From NCBI GenBank assembly GCA_020248265.1, contig JADCHX010000013.1, positions 35,286 through 99,285 of the forward strand: a stretch of 64,000 nucleotides of DNA, given 5' to 3'. Under the pieces are notes generated by a model, which was given only the letters and a program-made list of their open reading frames with translations, did not search any database and had not been told where the DNA came from. Within the stretch, counting starts at the first letter, position 1; each line of letters begins with the position of its first letter. The translations under genes and the position numbers were made by a program. Shown here piece after piece: positions 34,809 through 48,444 of this stretch. The DNA comes from Rhodocyclaceae bacterium. Lineage in GTDB: Bacteria > Pseudomonadota > Gammaproteobacteria > Burkholderiales > CAIKXV01.

Positions 34809-36134
34809 ATGATGCGCCAGATAGACAAGCCGATGACATCCACCATTATATCGCTCGCGATTGCCGGCGCCTCTCTGGTATTTGCCAGCAGCGCGTCTGC
34901 ACAGGCGACCGCGCCGGGCGAACCCCGGCAGCCGGCAGCCGCCGCGACAGCGACCATGGCGACCACCGCAACGCCGCTCGAGCTGCGCGAAGACGCACCG
35001 GACCGCCATGTCGTGGTCGCCGGCGACACGCTGTGGTCGATCGCCAGCCGCTTCCTGAAAGACCCGTGGCGCTGGGGCGAACTCTGGAACATGAACAAGG
35101 ATCAGATCCGCAGCCCGCACCGGATCTTCCCCGGCGATATCGTGGTGATCAATCGCCGGGCCGAGCCGGGGCAACCGGCCGCCCGGCTGATCCAGGCGGA
35201 GCAGGTCACGAAGCTGTCGCCGGGTATTCGCGTCGAGGCGATCGGGCCGAGGGCGATCCCGGCCATTCCGTCGCAGAAGATCGAACCGTTCCTGGTGCGT
35301 CCGTTCATCGTGACGAACGAGCAGATCGCAGCCGCGGCGACCATCATCGAAACACAGGAAAACCGCGTGGTCATCGGCGCCGGCAACGTCGCCTACGTGA
35401 GGGGACTGGACGAAAAGCTGGGCCGCAGTTTCCAGGTCTTCCGTCCGGGCGAGATGCTGATCGATCCCGACACGAAGCAGCCGCTCGGGCGCGAGGCGTT
35501 CTACCTCGGCGAAGTCAAGGTTACCCGCTTCGGCGAAGTCTCCACCGTGGAGATCGTGCGCTCCACGCAGGAGATCGTGATCGGCGACCGGCTGGTACCG
35601 GTGCCGCCGTCCGGGTTCCCGGAGTACATCCCGCGTCCGCCGGCGCAGCCGGTCAACGGCCGCATCATCGGTGTCTACGGCCGCGCCAACGTGGTCGAGG
35701 TGGCGCAGTACGACATCGTGACGCTCAACCGCGGCAGGAATGACGGCCTCGAGGTGGGCAGCGTGCTGGCGATGTTCCGCAATCCGCTTGCCGAGCGCGC
35801 CAGCAACCGGCCGAACGTGCTCTGGGGCCGCGTCGGCCCGTCCGGCAGCGATGCCCCTCTGGAGAGCCAGCGCCAGCAGCGCGAAGATCTCGACATGAGC
35901 AACCTGCGCGGCGACATCATCTGGGGCCGGGTCGGCCCGACCGGGCAGGCTGCGCCCTTGGGTTCCAACAATGCGGGCAAGCCCCCGGCACAGAGCATGC
36001 GCACCGGCAAGGGTGTGCCCGAGGAACGTTATGGCGTGCTGATGGTGTTTCGCACGTTTGATCGCGTCAGCTACGCGATCATCATGGACACCTCTCGCCC
36101 GGTGAACGTCAGCGACGTCGTGCGCAACCCCTGA
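34809..36134 (+). CDS. LysM-domain secreted protein
   Basis: 441 aa. Signal peptide: MMRQIDKPMTSTIISLAIAG then SLVFASSASAQA. An Ala/Thr-rich linker leads to one LysM domain, HVVVAGDTLWSIASRFLKDP...LWNMNKDQIRSPHRIFPGDIVVI (about residues 62-115), which binds peptidoglycan. The remainder is a beta-rich region that contains two short near-repeats NVLWGRVGPSGSDAPLESQ and DIIWGRVGPTGQAAPLGSN. The ATG pair at 34809/34812 follows GGGGAGG. Proteins like this regularly precede dprA in betaproteobacteria. Confidence 0.9.
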   Translation: MMRQIDKPMTSTIISLAIAGASLVFASSASAQATAPGEPRQPAAAATATMATTATPLELREDAPDRHVVVAGDTLWSIASRFLKDPWRWGELWNMNKDQIRSPHRIFPGDIVVINRRAEPGQPAARLIQAEQVTKLSPGIRVEAIGPRAIPAIPSQKIEPFLVRPFIVTNEQIAAAATIIETQENRVVIGAGNVAYVRGLDEKLGRSFQVFRPGEMLIDPDTKQPLGREAFYLGEVKVTRFGEVSTVEIVRSTQEIVIGDRLVPVPPSGFPEYIPRPPAQPVNGRIIGVYGRANVVEVAQYDIVTLNRGRNDGLEVGSVLAMFRNPLAERASNRPNVLWGRVGPSGSDAPLESQRQQREDLDMSNLRGDIIWGRVGPTGQAAPLGSNNAGKPPAQSMRTGKGVPEERYGVLMVFRTFDRVSYAIIMDTSRPVNVSDVVRNP

Positions 36135-36233
36135 TCCGGCCGTAGTGCGACCGGCTGTGCCGGTCGCCGGGTGGGCTCTCCGTACCGGCTTGCGCCGGTC
36201 CGGTCTTCCACTCAGGACAGAGGAGCACCACCG

Positions 36234-37460
36234 ATGCCCGTCGGCAGCAACACGATCGGCTGGCTCGCGGCCGCCTTTGCACCCGGCATCACTGATCGGA
36301 TCCGTCGTGTGCTGGCGGACGCCGGCGGGCCGGAACTCGACTGGCCGTCGCGCACCGCGATCGCCGCGGCCAGGCTGGCCGGCGCGCAGGGCGGTCGTGC
36401 ACGCGGAGGCAACCCGCCCGATCTCGCCCGGGCGCTCCAGCTCGGGGGCGCAGACCCGCGGGTAGCGCTGGCGCTCGGCTGGCTGGCCGAACCGGGCCAC
36501 CACCTGCTGTCGCTCGACGACCCCGCCTACCCGTGCCTGCTGCAGGAGATCGATGATCCGCCGGTCCTGTTGTATGTGGCCGGCCGACTCGACCTGCTGC
36601 AGCGGCCGGCCCTGGCAATGGTCGGCAGCCGCAATCCCTCGGCCCTCGGCGCCCAGACCGCCGAGGGCTTCGCGCGCGGCTTCTCCGAAGCCGGGCTGAC
36701 GGTGGTCAGCGGCCTCGCCCTGGGCATCGACGCTGCGGCGCATCGCGGCGCGCTGGGCGGTGCCGGCTCGACCGTCGCCGTGGTCGGGACCGGCCTGGAC
36801 ATCGTCTACCCGGCCCGCAACCGCGATCTCGCCCATCGCATCGCCCTCGAAGGCGCGCTGGTATCGGAGTTCCCGCTCGGCATGACCGCTCGGGCAGACC
36901 ATTTCCCGCGCCGCAACCGCATCCTGAGCGGGCTGGCACTGGGCTGCCTGGTCGTCGAAGCCAACCTGCGCAGCGGCTCGCTGATCACCGCCCGGCTCGC
37001 AACGGAACAGGGCAGGGAGGTGTTCGCCGTCCCCGGATCCATCCATTCCCCGATGGCGAGGGGTTGCCACCTGCTGATCCGCCAGGGTGCGAAGCTCACC
37101 GAAAGCACGGCCGACGTGATCGAGGAACTGGGCTGGGCGCGGGCGCCGGCGACCGTGCCCGACACGCACGAAGCCGCCCATCGCGCGGCTACCGACCGCG
37201 CCGGGGCAGGGGCAGGGGCAGGGTCACCGACAGGGTCAGGCCAGGTTCCACCACTCGATGCCGATCCACAGACTATGCTTGCGGTAGTCACCCACGATCC
37301 CGTTTCTGCAGATACGCTCTGTATGGTGCTCGGCTGGACGCCACAACGCGTCAACGCCGCACTGGTCGAACTCGAGCTCGCCGCGCGCATCGCACCAGCC
37401 GGGCACGGGCTTTTCCAGCGACTGGCGGATCCGGGCTTTGAATTCGCGAGGGGCGGCTGA
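36234..37460 (+). CDS. dprA: DNA processing protein DprA
   Basis: 408 aa from the ATG at 36234 with AGGAG 8 bases upstream. The Rossmann-like domain has LAMVGSRNPSALGAQTAEGFARG, VVSGLALGIDAAAHRGAL, GTGLDIVYPARNRDLA, FPRRNRILSGLALGCLVVEA and FAVPGSIHSPMARGCHLLIRQGA. A Gly/Ala-rich linker leads to a C-terminal winged-helix (DML1-like) domain (PVSADTLCMVLGWTPQRVNAALVELELAARI). DprA loads RecA on incoming single-stranded DNA during natural transformation. It follows the LysM gene and precedes topB. Confidence 0.95.
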   Translation: MPVGSNTIGWLAAAFAPGITDRIRRVLADAGGPELDWPSRTAIAAARLAGAQGGRARGGNPPDLARALQLGGADPRVALALGWLAEPGHHLLSLDDPAYPCLLQEIDDPPVLLYVAGRLDLLQRPALAMVGSRNPSALGAQTAEGFARGFSEAGLTVVSGLALGIDAAAHRGALGGAGSTVAVVGTGLDIVYPARNRDLAHRIALEGALVSEFPLGMTARADHFPRRNRILSGLALGCLVVEANLRSGSLITARLATEQGREVFAVPGSIHSPMARGCHLLIRQGAKLTESTADVIEELGWARAPATVPDTHEAAHRAATDRAGAGAGAGSPTGSGQVPPLDADPQTMLAVVTHDPVSADTLCMVLGWTPQRVNAALVELELAARIAPAGHGLFQRLADPGFEFARGG

Positions 37461-37560
37461 AATCGACGCCGGTTTCCGCTGTCGGCCGAATCCCCTTATG
37501 ATCAAACGCACTTTTTTCGCGTACACCGGCTGCCGATGACCGTCAACCGCGCGAAATTCC

Positions 37561-40341
37561 ATGCTTCGAACGGATACCGTGGCTACCAGAACTCGCAAAT
37601 CGACTACCGAAACGATCTCCAGCAGCCCGCCTGCGAAGGGCTCCGGCCGGACGAAATCGTCGAAGACGGCGAGCACCGCCGCACCGGCTGGCGAAGGCAA
37701 GACGCTGATCATTGCCGAGAAGCCCTCGGTCGCCAACGACATCGCCCGGGTCCTCGGCGGCTTCGACAAGCACCAGGACTATTTCGAGAACGACCAGTAC
37801 GTGCTGTCGTCAGCGGTCGGCCACCTGCTCGAGCTGATCGTGCCCGACGAGTTCGAGGTCAAGCGCGGCAAGTGGTCGTTCGCGCAGCTGCCGGTGATCC
37901 CGCCGCATTTCGGGCTGCGTCCGATCGAGAAGAACGAAGACCGGCTGAAGATGCTGGTGCGCCTGCTCAAGCGCAAGGACGTCACCGCGCTGGTCAACGC
38001 CTGTGACGCGGGGCGCGAAGGCGAACTCATCTTCCGCTACATCGTGCAGCACGCGAAGGTCGACAAGCCGATCCGGCGTCTGTGGCTGCAATCGATGACC
38101 CCGGCCGCGATCCGCGAGGGCTTCGAGAACCTGCGCGACGACAGCGACCTGCTGCCGCTGGCCGATGCCGCGGTCTGCCGGTCGGAAGCCGACTGGCTCG
38201 TCGGCATCAATGGCACGCGGGCGATGACCGCGTTCAATTCCAAGACCGGTGGTTTCCACAAGACCACGGTCGGGCGCGTGCAGTCGCCGACGCTGGCGAT
38301 CCTGGTCGACCGCGAAGAGAAGATCAAGCGCTTCGTGTCGCGCCAGTACTTCGAGATTCACGGCGTGTTCGAAGCCGAGAAGGGTACCTACCCCGGCCGC
38401 TGGTTCGACGAGACGTTCGCCAGGGGCAAGGAGTTGCCCGGCGGCGAGGTGCGCGACCCGGAACTGAAGGCCGAGCGGCTGTGGGATGGAGCGCGCGCCA
38501 CGGCGATCGCCGAGAAGTGCCGCGGCAAGCCAGGCGTGGTGACCGAAGAGACGAAACCGTCGACCCAGCTGTCGCCGCTGCTGTACGACCTCACCAGCCT
38601 GCAGCGCGAAGCCAACGGGCGCTTCGGTTTCTCGGCGAAGACGACGCTGTCGATCGCGCAGGCGCTCTACGAGAAACACAAGGCACTCACCTATCCGCGG
38701 ACGGATTCCCGCGCATTGCCGGAAGACTATGTCGACACCGTGCATGCGACCCTGGAAGCCATGTCCGGCACCCGCTATGCGAAGCCGGCCGGGCAGATCC
38801 TGAAGTCGGGCTGGGTGAAGCCGAACAAGCGCATCTTCAACAACGCCAAGGTCAGCGACCACTTCGCGATCATTCCCACCCCGATGACGCCCAAGTCGTT
38901 GTCCGAGGCGGAAGAGAAGATCTACGACCTCGTCACCAAACGGTTCATGGCAGTGTTCTTCCCGCCGGCCGAATACCTGCTGACCACGCGCATCACACGG
39001 GTCGAGGGCGAGCCGTTCAAGACCGAAGGCAAGGTGCTGGTGAACCCGGGCTGGCTGTCGGTCTACGGCAAGGATGTCGCGGACGAAGATTCGCCCTCGC
39101 TGGCGATGGTGACCGCCGGCGAGACGGTCACGACGATCGAGATCGATGCACGCGCCGAGCAGACCCGGCCACCCGCGCGCTACAACGAAGCGACGCTGCT
39201 GTCCGCGATGGAAGGCGCCGGCAAGCTGATCGACGATGAAGAACTGCGCGACGCGATGAAAGAGCGCGGCCTCGGTACACCGGCCACGCGTGCCGGCATC
39301 ATCGAGAAGCTCATCTACGAAGAGTACGTGGTACGCGAAGGCCGGGAACTCAGGCCGACCCCGAAGGCGTTCTCGCTGATGACCCTGCTCAAGGGGCTGG
39401 ATATCGCCGAACTGTGTTCGCCGGAGCTGACCGGAGAGTGGGAGTTCAAGCTGGCCGAGATGGAACAGGGACGCATCGGCCGGCCGGCGTTCATGGAAGA
39501 GATCGCCGCGATGACCCGCAACCTGGTCGAGCGGGCGAAAGGTCACGAAACCGATACCGTCCCGGGCGACTACACGACGCTCGATGCACCCTGCCCGAAA
39601 TGCGGCGGCGTGGTGAAAGAGAATTACAAGAAGTTCCAGTGCCAGAAGTGCGAGTTCTCGGTGTGGCGCATCCTGTCCGGCCGGCAGTTCGAGCCGATCG
39701 AAATCGAGGAACTGATCGTCGCCGGCAAGATCGGTCCGCTGCAAGGGTTCCGCAGCCGCCTCGGCCGTCCGTTCGCGGCGATGATCAAGCTCAACGCCGA
39801 GTTCTCGACCGAGTTCGACTTCGGCCAGTCGGCTGCCGACAGTGGCGAACCGGTCGACTTCTCCGACAAGACGCCACTGGGCGAATGCCCGAAGTGCCAC
39901 CACAAGGTCTACGACACCGGGCTTGCCTACCAGTGCGAGAAATCGGTGGGCCCGGATCGCCAGTGCGACTTCCGCTCGGGCAAGATCATCCTGCAGCGCG
40001 AGATCGAGCAGGCGCAGATGCAGAGACTGCTCACCACCGGCAAGACCGACCTGCTGCACAAGTTCATCTCGAAGAAGGGCCGTCCGTTCTCCGCCTACCT
40101 GGTGCGTGGCGGCGATGGCAAGGTGAGCTTCGAGTTCGAGCCTCGGGTGCCGAAGACCGCTGCGAAGGTGGTGGCGAAGGTCGCGGCAGCAAAGGCGGCT
40201 GCAGCGGCAGCCGATGCCGAGGATACCGCTGCTGCCGGCGCGAGTGCAGGTGCCCGGAAGCCCGCGAAGACGGTCACCAGGCGTGCGGTTGCCAAGGCTG
40301 GCGCGAAGACGGCGGCCGCGCGGAAGAAGGCCGCCGCGTGA
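37561..40341 (+). CDS. topB: type IA DNA topoisomerase III
   Basis: 926 aa. After a Ser/Thr/Lys-rich leader of about 45 residues comes the Toprim domain (LIIAEKPSVANDIARVLGG, CDAGREGELIFRYI) and the catalytic Tyr in HKALTYPRTDSRALPEDY. The C-terminus has a zinc ribbon CPKCGG...CQKCEF, two topoisomerase C-terminal repeats ending GRPFAAMIKL and GRPFSAYLVRGG, a second Cys-rich segment CPKCHHKVYD, and an Ala/Lys-rich tail of about 60 residues. It relaxes and decatenates DNA by single-strand passage. The exact start is uncertain: no clear ribosome binding site before 37561. Its stop is 12 bases from the convergent gyrB stop. Confidence 0.93.
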   Translation: MLRTDTVATRTRKSTTETISSSPPAKGSGRTKSSKTASTAAPAGEGKTLIIAEKPSVANDIARVLGGFDKHQDYFENDQYVLSSAVGHLLELIVPDEFEVKRGKWSFAQLPVIPPHFGLRPIEKNEDRLKMLVRLLKRKDVTALVNACDAGREGELIFRYIVQHAKVDKPIRRLWLQSMTPAAIREGFENLRDDSDLLPLADAAVCRSEADWLVGINGTRAMTAFNSKTGGFHKTTVGRVQSPTLAILVDREEKIKRFVSRQYFEIHGVFEAEKGTYPGRWFDETFARGKELPGGEVRDPELKAERLWDGARATAIAEKCRGKPGVVTEETKPSTQLSPLLYDLTSLQREANGRFGFSAKTTLSIAQALYEKHKALTYPRTDSRALPEDYVDTVHATLEAMSGTRYAKPAGQILKSGWVKPNKRIFNNAKVSDHFAIIPTPMTPKSLSEAEEKIYDLVTKRFMAVFFPPAEYLLTTRITRVEGEPFKTEGKVLVNPGWLSVYGKDVADEDSPSLAMVTAGETVTTIEIDARAEQTRPPARYNEATLLSAMEGAGKLIDDEELRDAMKERGLGTPATRAGIIEKLIYEEYVVREGRELRPTPKAFSLMTLLKGLDIAELCSPELTGEWEFKLAEMEQGRIGRPAFMEEIAAMTRNLVERAKGHETDTVPGDYTTLDAPCPKCGGVVKENYKKFQCQKCEFSVWRILSGRQFEPIEIEELIVAGKIGPLQGFRSRLGRPFAAMIKLNAEFSTEFDFGQSAADSGEPVDFSDKTPLGECPKCHHKVYDTGLAYQCEKSVGPDRQCDFRSGKIILQREIEQAQMQRLLTTGKTDLLHKFISKKGRPFSAYLVRGGDGKVSFEFEPRVPKTAAKVVAKVAAAKAAAAAADAEDTAAAGASAGARKPAKTVTRRAVAKAGAKTAAARKKAAA

Positions 40342-40353
40342 CCGTGTAGCAGC

Positions 40354-43948
<3,595 letters not shown>

Positions 43949-44076
43949 TGGGTATATGAATAAGACTGATAGATAAGGCACGGAGAAACGGGGGATAACC
44001 GGCCTCGATCACGGCCAGTCGCGGGGTTGCCGTCAATCTGCTGCTGTTGAGGAAAACAGGACAAGCTGTACACGAA

Positions 44077-44085
44077 TGTGGATAA
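44077..44085 (-). promoter_or_regulatory. perfect DnaA box between dnaA and dnaN
   Basis: TGTGGATAA on the plus strand, i.e. TTATCCACA on the minus strand. A weaker relative, CTGTCCACA, lies at 44114-44122. Either an origin sub-site or control of dnaN by DnaA would explain them. Confidence 0.7.
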
Positions 44086-44147
44086 CTTCTGCGGCGGCCA
44101 TTCCTGACAGATTCTGTCCACAGGAAACGCGCAGGGTTTGAAGGTGG

Positions 44148-45644
44148 TCAATGGCGCAACTGCTGGAGCAGGGTCTGGTAGTCGCGACCCAGTTCGGTGT
44201 CGATCGTGCGCAGCCGGGCGATCTGCCGGCAGGCGTGCAGCACGGTGGTGTGGTCGCGGCCCCCGAAGGCGCCACCGATGTCGGGCAGCGAATGCGTGGT
44301 GAGCTCCTTGGCCAGCGCCATCGCGACCTGGCGAGGACGTGCCACGGCGCGCGAGCGACGCTTCGAATGCATCTCTGACACCTTCATCTTGAAGTAGTCG
44401 GCGACTGCCTTCTGTATCTGCTCGATCGAGACCTGCCGCATGGACACGGCAAGTATGTCGCGCAGCGCATCGCGGGCAGAATCGATGCTGACCGTGCAGG
44501 CATTGAAACGAGAATAGGCGCGGATCCGGTTCAGCGCGCCCTCGAGTTCTCGCACATTCGAGGGGAAATGCCGGGCGACGAAGAAGGCCACCTCTTCCGA
44601 GATATCCATGTCGATCGCGGCGGCCTTCTTCAGCAGGATGGCCACACGCATCTCGAGTTCGGGTGGTTCGATCTCGACCGTCAGGCCCCACGCGAAGCGG
44701 GTCAGCAGCCGGTCGTCCATGCCCTCGATCTTCTTCGGGTAGGTATCGCAGGTGATGACGATCTGCTTGCGCTGGTCGGTCAGCGTGTTGAACGCGTAGA
44801 AGAATTCTTCCTGGGTGCGGCTCTTGCCGGAGAAGAACTGGATGTCGTCGATCAGCAGCAGGTCGAGCGAATGGTAGAAGCGCTTGAACGCGTCGAACGA
44901 CTTGTTCTGGTAGGCGCGCACCACGTCCGACACGTACTTCTCGGCATGGATGTATCGAATCACCGCCGCCGGGTTGCGTTCGTGCACGAAGTTGCCGATC
45001 GCCTGCACCAGGTGGGTCTTGCCCAGCCCGGTGCCGCCATACAGGAACAGCGGGTTGTAGGCGCGGCCTGGGTTCTCCGCTACCTGCAGGGCTGCGGCCC
45101 GGGCAAACTGGTTGGCCTTGCCGGTCACGAAGGTGTCGAAGGTGAAGCCGTCGCTCAGCGTGCCGATGGTCTGCGCGAGCGTCGGATCGGTCGTGCTTCC
45201 GAGGCCGCCGTTGGGGCGCGGCGACAGCGCGGGTTCGACCAGCATCGCGGCGGCTGCGGCCGGTTCGCGCAGGTCTTCCGCGCCCGCGGGGTCATCGTCG
45301 TCGCGAACATCGAGCGACGCACCTGCGGACGTGCCCGCAGACGCGGTCTGGGGCACGGTCGGGGTCGCGGAACCATTGTGTGCCGCAGACCGGGCCCCGT
45401 TGGCGGGCTTGCGCGTACCGACATCGATCTCGATCACCAGCATATCGCCGCGCTGCTCGGCAAACTTCTGGATGTCGGGCAGGTACTGCTCTTTCACCCA
45501 CTCGAGCGCCTTGCGGCTCGGCGCGGTGACCAGGATCTTCCCGTCTGCCTCTCGGGCAGACAATGGCCGGATCCACGCGTCGTATTGCTGAACGGACAGC
45601 TTCTGTTTCAGCAGGGACAGGCAATCGGACCAGAATTCGGACAT
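44148..45644 (-). CDS. dnaA: chromosomal replication initiator protein DnaA
   Basis: 498 aa from the ATG at 45644 ([25 protein letters not shown]), the domain I start. A long variable domain II (about residues 85-160, rich in Ala, Ser and Asp) is followed by the AAA+ core: [24 protein letters not shown]-like [17 protein letters not shown], and [25 protein letters not shown]. Domain IV has [32 protein letters not shown] (in parts), the DnaA-box reader. It melts oriC to start replication. It is divergent from rpmH, the usual chromosomal arrangement. Confidence 0.98.
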   Translation of the reverse strand: MSEFWSDCLSLLKQKLSVQQYDAWIRPLSAREADGKILVTAPSRKALEWVKEQYLPDIQKFAEQRGDMLVIEIDVGTRKPANGARSAAHNGSATPTVPQTASAGTSAGASLDVRDDDDPAGAEDLREPAAAAAMLVEPALSPRPNGGLGSTTDPTLAQTIGTLSDGFTFDTFVTGKANQFARAAALQVAENPGRAYNPLFLYGGTGLGKTHLVQAIGNFVHERNPAAVIRYIHAEKYVSDVVRAYQNKSFDAFKRFYHSLDLLLIDDIQFFSGKSRTQEEFFYAFNTLTDQRKQIVITCDTYPKKIEGMDDRLLTRFAWGLTVEIEPPELEMRVAILLKKAAAIDMDISEEVAFFVARHFPSNVRELEGALNRIRAYSRFNACTVSIDSARDALRDILAVSMRQVSIEQIQKAVADYFKMKVSEMHSKRRSRAVARPRQVAMALAKELTTHSLPDIGGAFGGRDHTTVLHACRQIARLRTIDTELGRDYQTLLQQLRH

Positions 45645-45748
45645 TAGTATCGGGGTTCTCGGCGGCGGTGCAGCACCCGGCCGGACCCCTGTGGAGGGGC
45701 TCGATGCAAGCGCTTGCGGAACCGTGGATTCTACCATCCGCGGGTGAG

Positions 45749-45757
45749 TTATCCACA
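45749..45757 (+). promoter_or_regulatory. perfect DnaA box in the dnaA-rpmH spacer (candidate oriC component)
   Basis: TTATCCACA, 105 bases upstream of the dnaA start. The spacer (45645-45866) is the classical origin location in gammaproteobacteria, but only this one perfect box is obvious, so the functional origin could extend into the dnaA-dnaN spacer. Gene orientation reverses here, as expected at an origin. Confidence 0.65.
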
Positions 45758-45808
45758 GCGCTTTTCCATCGGATGACCATCCGTCAGACGCCGCCCTTCC
45801 CGTGAAGC

Positions 45809-45837
45809 TTGACACCGGCTGTGGTAACTCGTTTAAT
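45809..45837 (+). promoter_or_regulatory. sigma-70 promoter of rpmH
   Basis: TTGACA at 45809-45814, exactly 17 bases, TTTAAT at 45832-45837. The start of transcription would be near 45844, about 23 bases before the rpmH ATG. This is the best-matching consensus promoter seen in the window. Confidence 0.8.
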
Positions 45838-45866
45838 CGAGGGCTTTTTCGCCGAGACCCATTCCC

Positions 45867-46001
45867 ATGAAACGCACATTCCAGCCTTCAGTCGTGCGCC
45901 GCAAGCGCACCCACGGGTTCCGCGCCCGCATGGCGACGCCTGCCGGGCAGGCAATCCTGCGCGCCCGCCGTCGCAAGGGCCGCGCGCGCCTCGCCGTCTG
46001 A
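45867..46001 (+). CDS. rpmH: 50S ribosomal protein L34
   Basis: 44 aa, [20 protein letters not shown] then [24 protein letters not shown]. This is the complete and invariant small basic L34 protein of the large ribosomal subunit. It is the first gene of the rightward rpmH-rnpA-yidD-yidC-mnmE series and lies opposite dnaA. The 90 bases before rnpA hold no recognisable gene. Confidence 0.98.
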   Translation: MKRTFQPSVVRRKRTHGFRARMATPAGQAILRARRRKGRARLAV

Positions 46002-46091
46002 GGATCGTTCCCGCAGGCAGGCCGGTAGCAACCCACCGGCATTCGGCAAGCCCCAGGCGATGCCCGGCCCCTGTGTGCGTGAAAGAATCAA

Positions 46092-46469
46092 ATGCTGGCC
46101 CGTCCGCACCGCCTGCTCGGAGAGCACGAATTCCGCGGGGTGATGGCCAGCCGGGTACGCTGGTCGACACCCGACTGCTCGATCCACGTCCGCTGCAACC
46201 CGGCCGCAACCCTCGGCATGCTGGGTTTCATCGTCGGACGCAAGGCGCTGCGCAGGGCGGTCGACCGCAACCGTTTCAAGCGTTGCATCCGCGGCCGCTT
46301 CCGTGTTCTGCTGGCCGCACTGCCCGGGCTGCAGGTGGTGGTCCGGTTGCGCGGCAAACCCGGGGCCGGGGTCGATCGGGCCGCCAGTGAAGTCTGCACC
46401 CGGCTCGAGGATGTCGCCGCATGGTACGCATCGCAATCGGACTGCTCCGGTTCTACCGCTACTTCCTGA
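46092..46469 (+). CDS. rnpA: ribonuclease P protein component
   Basis: 125 aa. The family's RNR region is [18 protein letters not shown] (about residues 54-71); [18 protein letters not shown] gives the central strand and helix. The protein helps the RNase P RNA cut tRNA precursors. The C-terminus ([14 protein letters not shown]) is encoded within the overlapping yidD gene, a 49-base overlap that is common in this operon. The start ATG at 46092 has a weak AAAGA before it. Confidence 0.94.
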   Translation: MLARPHRLLGEHEFRGVMASRVRWSTPDCSIHVRCNPAATLGMLGFIVGRKALRRAVDRNRFKRCIRGRFRVLLAALPGLQVVVRLRGKPGAGVDRAASEVCTRLEDVAAWYASQSDCSGSTATS

Positions 46470-46720
46470 GCCCGTTGCTGGGCCCGAGGTGCCGGTTCAT
46501 GCCGTCATGTTCGGAATATGCAACGCAGGCGTTGCATACTCACGGCGCCGTGCGCGGTGGGTGGTTGTCCGCTCGCCGGCTGTGCAAGTGTCATCCGTGG
46601 CATCCGGGCGGTTTCGACCCGGTGCCTGATCCGACCGGTCGTCCCGAGACAGGGCAGCCGGCCCCACGTTTCGTCCCGGCATCCGCACGGCAGGTGCCGG
46701 GCGGCGATTCCGCACTGTAA
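46421..46720 (+). CDS. yidD: membrane protein insertion efficiency factor YidD
   Basis: 99 aa. The conserved core is [62 protein letters not shown] (residues about 8-69, read in parts), with the conserved cysteines. Its amphipathic N-terminal helix attaches to the inner membrane and supports YidC-dependent insertion. The last 30 residues are a low-conservation tail. It overlaps rnpA and lies 17 bases before yidC. Confidence 0.95.
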   Translation: MVRIAIGLLRFYRYFLSPLLGPRCRFMPSCSEYATQALHTHGAVRGGWLSARRLCKCHPWHPGGFDPVPDPTGRPETGQPAPRFVPASARQVPGGDSAL

Positions 46721-46737
46721 AGGTTCCCGAGCGTCGC

Positions 46738-48444
46738 ATGGATACCCGCAAGCTGGTCCTGTTCTTCATCTTCGCTTTCTCGGTCCTGATGCTGGCAGAC
46801 GCCTGGACCAAGGCGCAACGGCCCCCGGCCGCTGAAGTCGCCGGCGCCCCCGGGTCGGCGGCCACCGATGGCAAGGGCGCTGCGGCCCCCGCTGTTCCGG
46901 TACCGGGCGCACCGACGATCGCCGCGCCGTCCGCGACGGCGGCAGTACCCGCCGCGACCGGTGCCGCGCCGGCCACGCCCAGCGGTGCATTGCCGGGTGG
47001 CGAACGCATCCGCATCGAGACCGACCTGGCGAAGATCGAACTCGATACCGTCGGTGGCGATCTGCGCCGCTTCGAAATGCTCAAGCACAAGCAGACCTAC
47101 GCCTACGACCGCAACTTCGTGCTGCTCGATGAAACGGCCCAGCACACCTATGTGGCCCAGAGCGGCCTGATCGGGCCCGGCCTGCCGACGCACCTCACGA
47201 AGTACCGCCTGCTGCCCGGCCCGCTCAAGCTCGAAGACGGCCAGAACGAACTGGTGGTGAAGCTCGAAGCGCTCGACACCGAAGGCTTCAAGGTCATCAA
47301 GCGGCTCACCTTCAAGCGCGACAGCTACCTGATCGACGTGGCCTATGAAGTGACCAACGGCCGCGCCGAGCCGCAGTCGCCGTTCGCCTACTTCCAGGTG
47401 ATACGCGACCGGTCGGTGCCGATCGGCGATTCCTGGTTCGTGCCGACGTACACCGGCGTTTCGGTCTACACCGACGAGGGCAAGTACGAGAAGATCTCGT
47501 TCGACGACATCGAGAAGAAGAAAGCCAAGTTCGTCACCCAGGCCGACAACGGCTGGGTGGGCATGGTCCAGCACTACTTCGTCACCGCCTGGCTGCCCGG
47601 TCCGAAGCAGCCGCGCGAATACTTCGCCAAGCCGCTCGCCAACGGACTGTTCGCCGCCGGCGCGGTGATGCCGGTGCCGGCGATCGCCCCCGGCGCCACG
47701 GCCGTGATCCAGGTACCGCTGTATACCGGCCCGCAGGAGCAGGAGAAGCTCGGACAGATCGCGCCCGGGCTCGATCTCACCGTCGACTACGGCCTGTTCA
47801 CGATCTTCGCCTCGCCGCTGTTCTGGGTGCTGAAGTGGCTGTACGCACTGGTGCACAACTGGGGCGTGGCCATCATCCTGCTGACGGTGCTGATCAAGCT
47901 GGCGTTCTTCCCGCTGTCGGCAGCCAGCTACCGGTCGATGGCCAAGATGCGAGTGGTCGCACCGAAGCTGCAGCGTATCAAGGAGCTGTATCCGGACGAC
48001 CGGCAGAAGCTGCAGCAGGCGATGATGGAGTTGTACAAGACCGAGAAGATCAACCCGCTCGGCGGCTGCCTGCCGATCGTGGTGCAGATCCCGGTGTTCA
48101 TCGCACTGTACTGGGTGCTGCTCGGCTCGGTCGAACTGCGCCATGCGCCGTTCTTCGGCTGGATCATCGACCTGTCGGCACCCGACCCGTTCTACATCCT
48201 GCCTTTGCTGATGGCCGCGTCGATGGTGGTGCAGATGCGCCTGTCGCCGGAGCCGCCCGACCCGGTGCAGGCGCGCATCATGAAGGTCATGCCGTTCATC
48301 TTCGGCGCGTTCTTCTTCTTCTTCCCCGCCGGCCTGGTGCTTTACTGGCTGGTGAACAACATCCTGTCGATCGGGCAACAGTGGTACATCACGCGCCAGA
48401 TCGAGACGGATGCGGCCAAGCCGGCCAATGCGGGCAAGCGCTGA
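46738..48444 (+). CDS. yidC: membrane protein insertase YidC
   Basis: 568 aa. One N-terminal membrane helix (KLVLFFIFAFSVLMLADAW), an Ala/Pro-rich linker, a large periplasmic beta domain (about 85-350), then the five-helix insertase core. The core has WLYALVHNWGVAIILLTVLIKLAFFPLSAASYRSMAKMR and NPLGGCLPIVVQIPVFIALYWVL, with the hydrophilic-groove Arg position in the first core helix region. It inserts inner-membrane proteins alone or with SecYEG. Its last 17 bases overlap mnmE. Confidence 0.97.
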   Translation: MDTRKLVLFFIFAFSVLMLADAWTKAQRPPAAEVAGAPGSAATDGKGAAAPAVPVPGAPTIAAPSATAAVPAATGAAPATPSGALPGGERIRIETDLAKIELDTVGGDLRRFEMLKHKQTYAYDRNFVLLDETAQHTYVAQSGLIGPGLPTHLTKYRLLPGPLKLEDGQNELVVKLEALDTEGFKVIKRLTFKRDSYLIDVAYEVTNGRAEPQSPFAYFQVIRDRSVPIGDSWFVPTYTGVSVYTDEGKYEKISFDDIEKKKAKFVTQADNGWVGMVQHYFVTAWLPGPKQPREYFAKPLANGLFAAGAVMPVPAIAPGATAVIQVPLYTGPQEQEKLGQIAPGLDLTVDYGLFTIFASPLFWVLKWLYALVHNWGVAIILLTVLIKLAFFPLSAASYRSMAKMRVVAPKLQRIKELYPDDRQKLQQAMMELYKTEKINPLGGCLPIVVQIPVFIALYWVLLGSVELRHAPFFGWIIDLSAPDPFYILPLLMAASMVVQMRLSPEPPDPVQARIMKVMPFIFGAFFFFFPAGLVLYWLVNNILSIGQQWYITRQIETDAAKPANAGKR

